Below, piece after piece: positions 62,083 through 64,000 of a DNA stretch of 64,000 bases. This DNA is from CAXWPM01 sp965206125 (GTDB taxonomy: Bacteria; Acidobacteriota; Terriglobia; 20CM-2-55-15). The notes under the pieces are model-generated. The model saw only the letters and a list, made by a program, of their open reading frames with translations, was not told the DNA's origin and made no database searches. Numbering within the stretch: the stretch's first letter is position 1; each line of letters opens with the position of its first letter. Made by a program: the position numbers and the translations under genes. The DNA is taken from positions 62,001 to 126,000 of the forward strand of contig CBDBIN010000038.1 of NCBI GenBank assembly GCA_965206125.1, read 5' to 3'.

Positions 62083-62688
62083 TTAGTCGAAAGCAGAGCA
62101 CTGGTCTTCCATATTGCCGGTGACGGAATTGCCCCCACCGACCGGCGGAGGTGTATTCTCTTTGCACTGCAGATTCCCACCGATGGTGTTGCCGAAGATC
62201 CTTCCAATAGGAAGGTTCCTAGAAGAGCTGTCGCTCTTTTCCATCTTCAGGTCCCCTCCAATAATGCCGCCACTGGCGAGCAGCCGCATGGAATTCTCTT
62301 CCCACTGAAAGTCCCCGTCGATTCGGGTTCCGGTAAGGTATCCGGCGCTTCCGGCGTTACGGGTGTTGACGCCCTGCTTGATCTGGACATTTCCGTGAAC
62401 GACGACCCCAAGACCAAAGAGCCGCACCCAGACATGGCCGGGTTCCCCATCGATGTTTCCATGGATCGTGGTTCCAGCACGCGCATTGTAACGGCCGTAG
62501 ACCTTGACACTACCCGTAATGGTGGTGGCCCCAGCTGCCCCAGGGGTGCAGAACGTGCCTGCCGGCACGATCACGTTATCGTGAGTCCCGGAGATGGACA
62601 TGTTTGCGCAGATCGTATCGTCGGCCATGGCTGTCGACGGGAAGGCCGCCACAACGACCAAGACCGCGAGGTAAGTTAGCTTCTTCAT
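62083..62688 (-). CDS. Secreted repeat protein with beta-solenoid-like pattern
   Basis: 201 aa with a signal peptide (MKKLTYLAVLVVVAAFPSTA, cut after AMA). The mature chain repeats a short unit about every 20-25 residues: ITGSVKVYGR, TIHGNIDGE, VVHGNVQIKQG, RIDGDFQWEE, IIGGDLKMEKS, TIGGNLQCKEN, SVTGNMEDQC. The alternating (V/I)xG(N/D)(V/L) strands suggest a beta-helix, comparable to bactofilin-like or pectate-lyase-like solenoids. Two early and two late Cys may form disulfides. AAAGGGGAG precedes the ATG. The only non-IS gene of the island; function unknown. Confidence 0.75.
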   Translation of the reverse strand: MKKLTYLAVLVVVAAFPSTAMADDTICANMSISGTHDNVIVPAGTFCTPGAAGATTITGSVKVYGRYNARAGTTIHGNIDGEPGHVWVRLFGLGVVVHGNVQIKQGVNTRNAGSAGYLTGTRIDGDFQWEENSMRLLASGGIIGGDLKMEKSDSSSRNLPIGRIFGNTIGGNLQCKENTPPPVGGGNSVTGNMEDQCSAFD

Positions 62689-63462
62689 GATTGAACTCCC
62701 CTTTTGTGCTGATGATCGGGAACAGATTGAACGAAGGAAAAACCCGACGGATTGATGCGCTTGCGATTCCTTCGCCTGTCTCCCCTGGAATCCTGCTCCG
62801 GGTACTCCGCCTCATCGCAGGGCCAAAGATCGGAACGCGTCCAAGCGTGCCGGAAATTGTCTGGAATCGGCGGCATTGTAACAGGGGCTCATTCTTTGAC
62901 CTAGGGAATCGGCGGTGGATTGGTCAGGCAATTCGGGTGCCGGAACGCCGGCTCAGTGAAACTCCGCTCCTATTTGTGGGGGATTCTTGTGGGGACTCTG
63001 CCGTCACCGGTCGAATCCAGTCATCTGCTGATTGCCATAGGTTGCCACGGTTGCCGTTTTCTGGCCGCGTGTGGCCGCTTCTGACCACGGCAACTTGTTG
63101 AAACAATTGAAAACGTTGTACTGGAATGGGCCTGTCACGCCGGAGGTCCCGAGTTCGAGTCTCGTCGGCAGGAGAAGCCGTATGAGTCTGCCAACAGGAG
63201 AAAGTCTCGGTGGTCGTTTACTGGACATCGTGAGGCGTATTGACCTCTTCAAAGTCCTCTCTCACTATGGAGTTAGCAGTTCCGCGCACGCATATCTGGA
63301 GCAGAGCAATAGCTATAGATGATAGGAGTCGTGATTCTTCGATCGAGAGGCAACCGGTCGGTCATTTGGCCCCCAATCAAGGACACGGCAGTCCGAGAAC
63401 GTCGCCAGCCGACCGCTCATTCCTAAAGCATGACAGAATGAATTCGGATCTGAGAACCGGCA
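62689..63462. other. Intergenic region across the right island edge
   Basis: 774 bp without a convincing gene. 62689-62990 should hold the promoter of the secreted repeat protein. 63031-63095 has short repeats with ~10-bp spacing (TTGCC at 63032, 63042, 63051; TGGCCGC at 63062 and 63072; inverted GGCAA at ~63090). 63129-63169 is the tRNA fragment. The remainder to 63462 has only broken frames and must contain the antiporter promoter. Confidence 0.5.
63129..63169 (+). repeat. Right attachment-site copy: 3' half of tRNA-Asp
   Basis: 41 nt identical to 60479-60519 but for one G-to-C change in the variable/T-arm junction. The upstream sequence cannot complete a D-arm or acceptor stem, so this is not a tRNA gene. 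Confidence 0.8.
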
Positions 63463-64000
63463 ATGGAAGAAACTTTCTTGTTCGACTTAACGATTCTGTT
63501 CGGCGCTGCGGTCGTGGTGTCGTATGTATTCCGCGCTGTTCACTTGTCGACGATCACGGGTTTCCTCGTCGCCGGCATGCTGATCGGACCGTCGGGTCTC
63601 AGCCTGATCGCCTCCACTGAGGAGGTTCGCGCGATGGAAGAGATCGGCATAATGCTGCTGCTATTTTCCATCGGCGTCGAGTTTTCGATTGCAAAGCTGA
63701 AGAAGTCCATCTGGGTTGTTCTGGTCGGCGGTGGTGCGCAGGTGTTGGTGACCGGTGCGATTGTAGGTCTGATCGGTTCGTGGCTCAGCGGTTCGACATG
63801 CATCGGAATCTTGATCGGAATGCTGACGGCGCTGAGCAGTACGGTTATCGGACTACGCCTACTCCACGAACGGGGGCACTCGATGGCACCTCAGGGCAAT
63901 GTCGCCCTGTCCATTCTCATCTTCCAGGACATCATTGTACTGCCCATGATGCTGTTTCTCCCTTTCATCACGGGCCGCACGGCAATCGATCCCAACAGTT
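63463..64000 (+). CDS. CPA2/KefB-type cation:proton antiporter, 3' end outside the window
   Basis: 179 codons visible from the ATG at 63463, open to the last base. Hydrophobic throughout, with at least five helices. Typical monovalent cation:proton antiporter-2 sequence: STITGFLVAGMLIGPSGLSL, EEIGIMLLLFSIGVEFSIAK, LTALSSTVIGLRLLHERGH and LIFQDIIVLPMMLFLP, the last containing the FQD motif with the ion-binding Asp. KefB/RosB-like. The frame lacks a stop in the window. First core-type gene to the right of the island. Confidence 0.9.
   Translation, partial: MEETFLFDLTILFGAAVVVSYVFRAVHLSTITGFLVAGMLIGPSGLSLIASTEEVRAMEEIGIMLLLFSIGVEFSIAKLKKSIWVVLVGGGAQVLVTGAIVGLIGSWLSGSTCIGILIGMLTALSSTVIGLRLLHERGHSMAPQGNVALSILIFQDIIVLPMMLFLPFITGRTAIDPNS

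Noticed and set aside
63129..63169. Second tRNA-Asp gene
   Set aside because: Only the anticodon-to-acceptor 3' half matches; no 5' acceptor strand or D-arm can be folded, so it is an attachment-site copy.
63004..63252. Short minus-strand frame across the right att site
   Set aside because: It translates the tRNA fragment and the phased repeats; no protein family is visible.

Overview
The window reads as about 64 kb of a high-GC, Gram-negative-type bacterial chromosome, most likely Acidobacteriota. The support is a secreted VWA protein with the organisation of the 'VWFA-related Acidobacterial domain' family, a DUF6677-like membrane protein, bacillithiol (BshB1) and menaquinone (MenC, MenG) genes, and a set with an outer-membrane flavour (prepilin peptidase, Mpl recycling ligase, KdtX-like glycosyltransferase, tandem-PDZ RseP). 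The phylum is an inference; no rRNA or marker tree was available. Coding density is high, genes sit in short operons with ATGA/TGATG overlaps, and many starts are GTG or TTG.

Layout. 1-3.7 kb: haem genes hemA (cut by the window edge)-hemC-hemD plus an M29-fold protein. 3.9-6.4 kb (minus): ku-yggS-yggU-DUF6677-like-small membrane protein. 6.9-11.1 kb: thiI-tmk-holB-hfq-like-pdxA. 11.1-18.9 kb: an accessory block bracketed by a 69-bp imperfect direct repeat. It holds an IS4-type element, a Tat-signal gene cut by an IS30 element, that IS30 element itself truncated and fused to a 5'-truncated GAF/Ser-Thr kinase gene, an SDR protein and a zinc-ribbon membrane protein. 18.9-24.3 kb (minus): truA, uppS-cdsA-dxr, rseP-fur. 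24.4-28.6 kb: glycosyltransferase, prepilin peptidase, NtrB/PilS-like kinase and a frameshifted NtrC/PilR-like regulator.

28.6-46 kb: lipocalin-like protein, menG, aroB, ctpA, tatA-tatC, M28 peptidase, YtxH protein, tRNA-Ala(CGC), VWA protein, map, a DJ-1 homologue, and a minus-strand chain gyaR-ldcA-mpl-M61 peptidase-AlaX-like editing protein, then an amidohydrolase lipoprotein. 46.3-50.7 kb: the glycine cleavage cassette gcvT-gcvH-gcvPA-gcvPB. 50.7-60.2 kb: isoaspartyl peptidase, a MoaD-MoaE fusion, a pseudopilin-like lipoprotein, ribA, an ADA-type amidohydrolase, menC, mazG, ribF, a glutaredoxin-like protein, a frameshifted bshB1 and an M48 protease.

60.4-63.2 kb is a 2.65-kb island: tRNA-Asp(GTC) at the left, a 41-nt copy of its 3' half at the right, and between them a full IS30 copy and a secreted repeat protein. 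No integrase remains. A CPA2/KefB-type antiporter runs off the right end.

The genes that clearly work together are the haem branch, the undecaprenyl/isoprenoid/phospholipid set (uppS, cdsA, dxr) beside rseP, the Tat translocase, the glycine cleavage system and peptidoglycan recycling (mpl, ldcA). I did not find a clearly new multi-gene system. The most unusual material is the two accessory blocks, several families of dispersed intergenic repeats, the MoaD-MoaE fusion and a few enzymes that lack residues their families normally need. Both frameshifts fall at short C runs in otherwise well-conserved genes, so sequencing error must be excluded before they are called pseudogenes.
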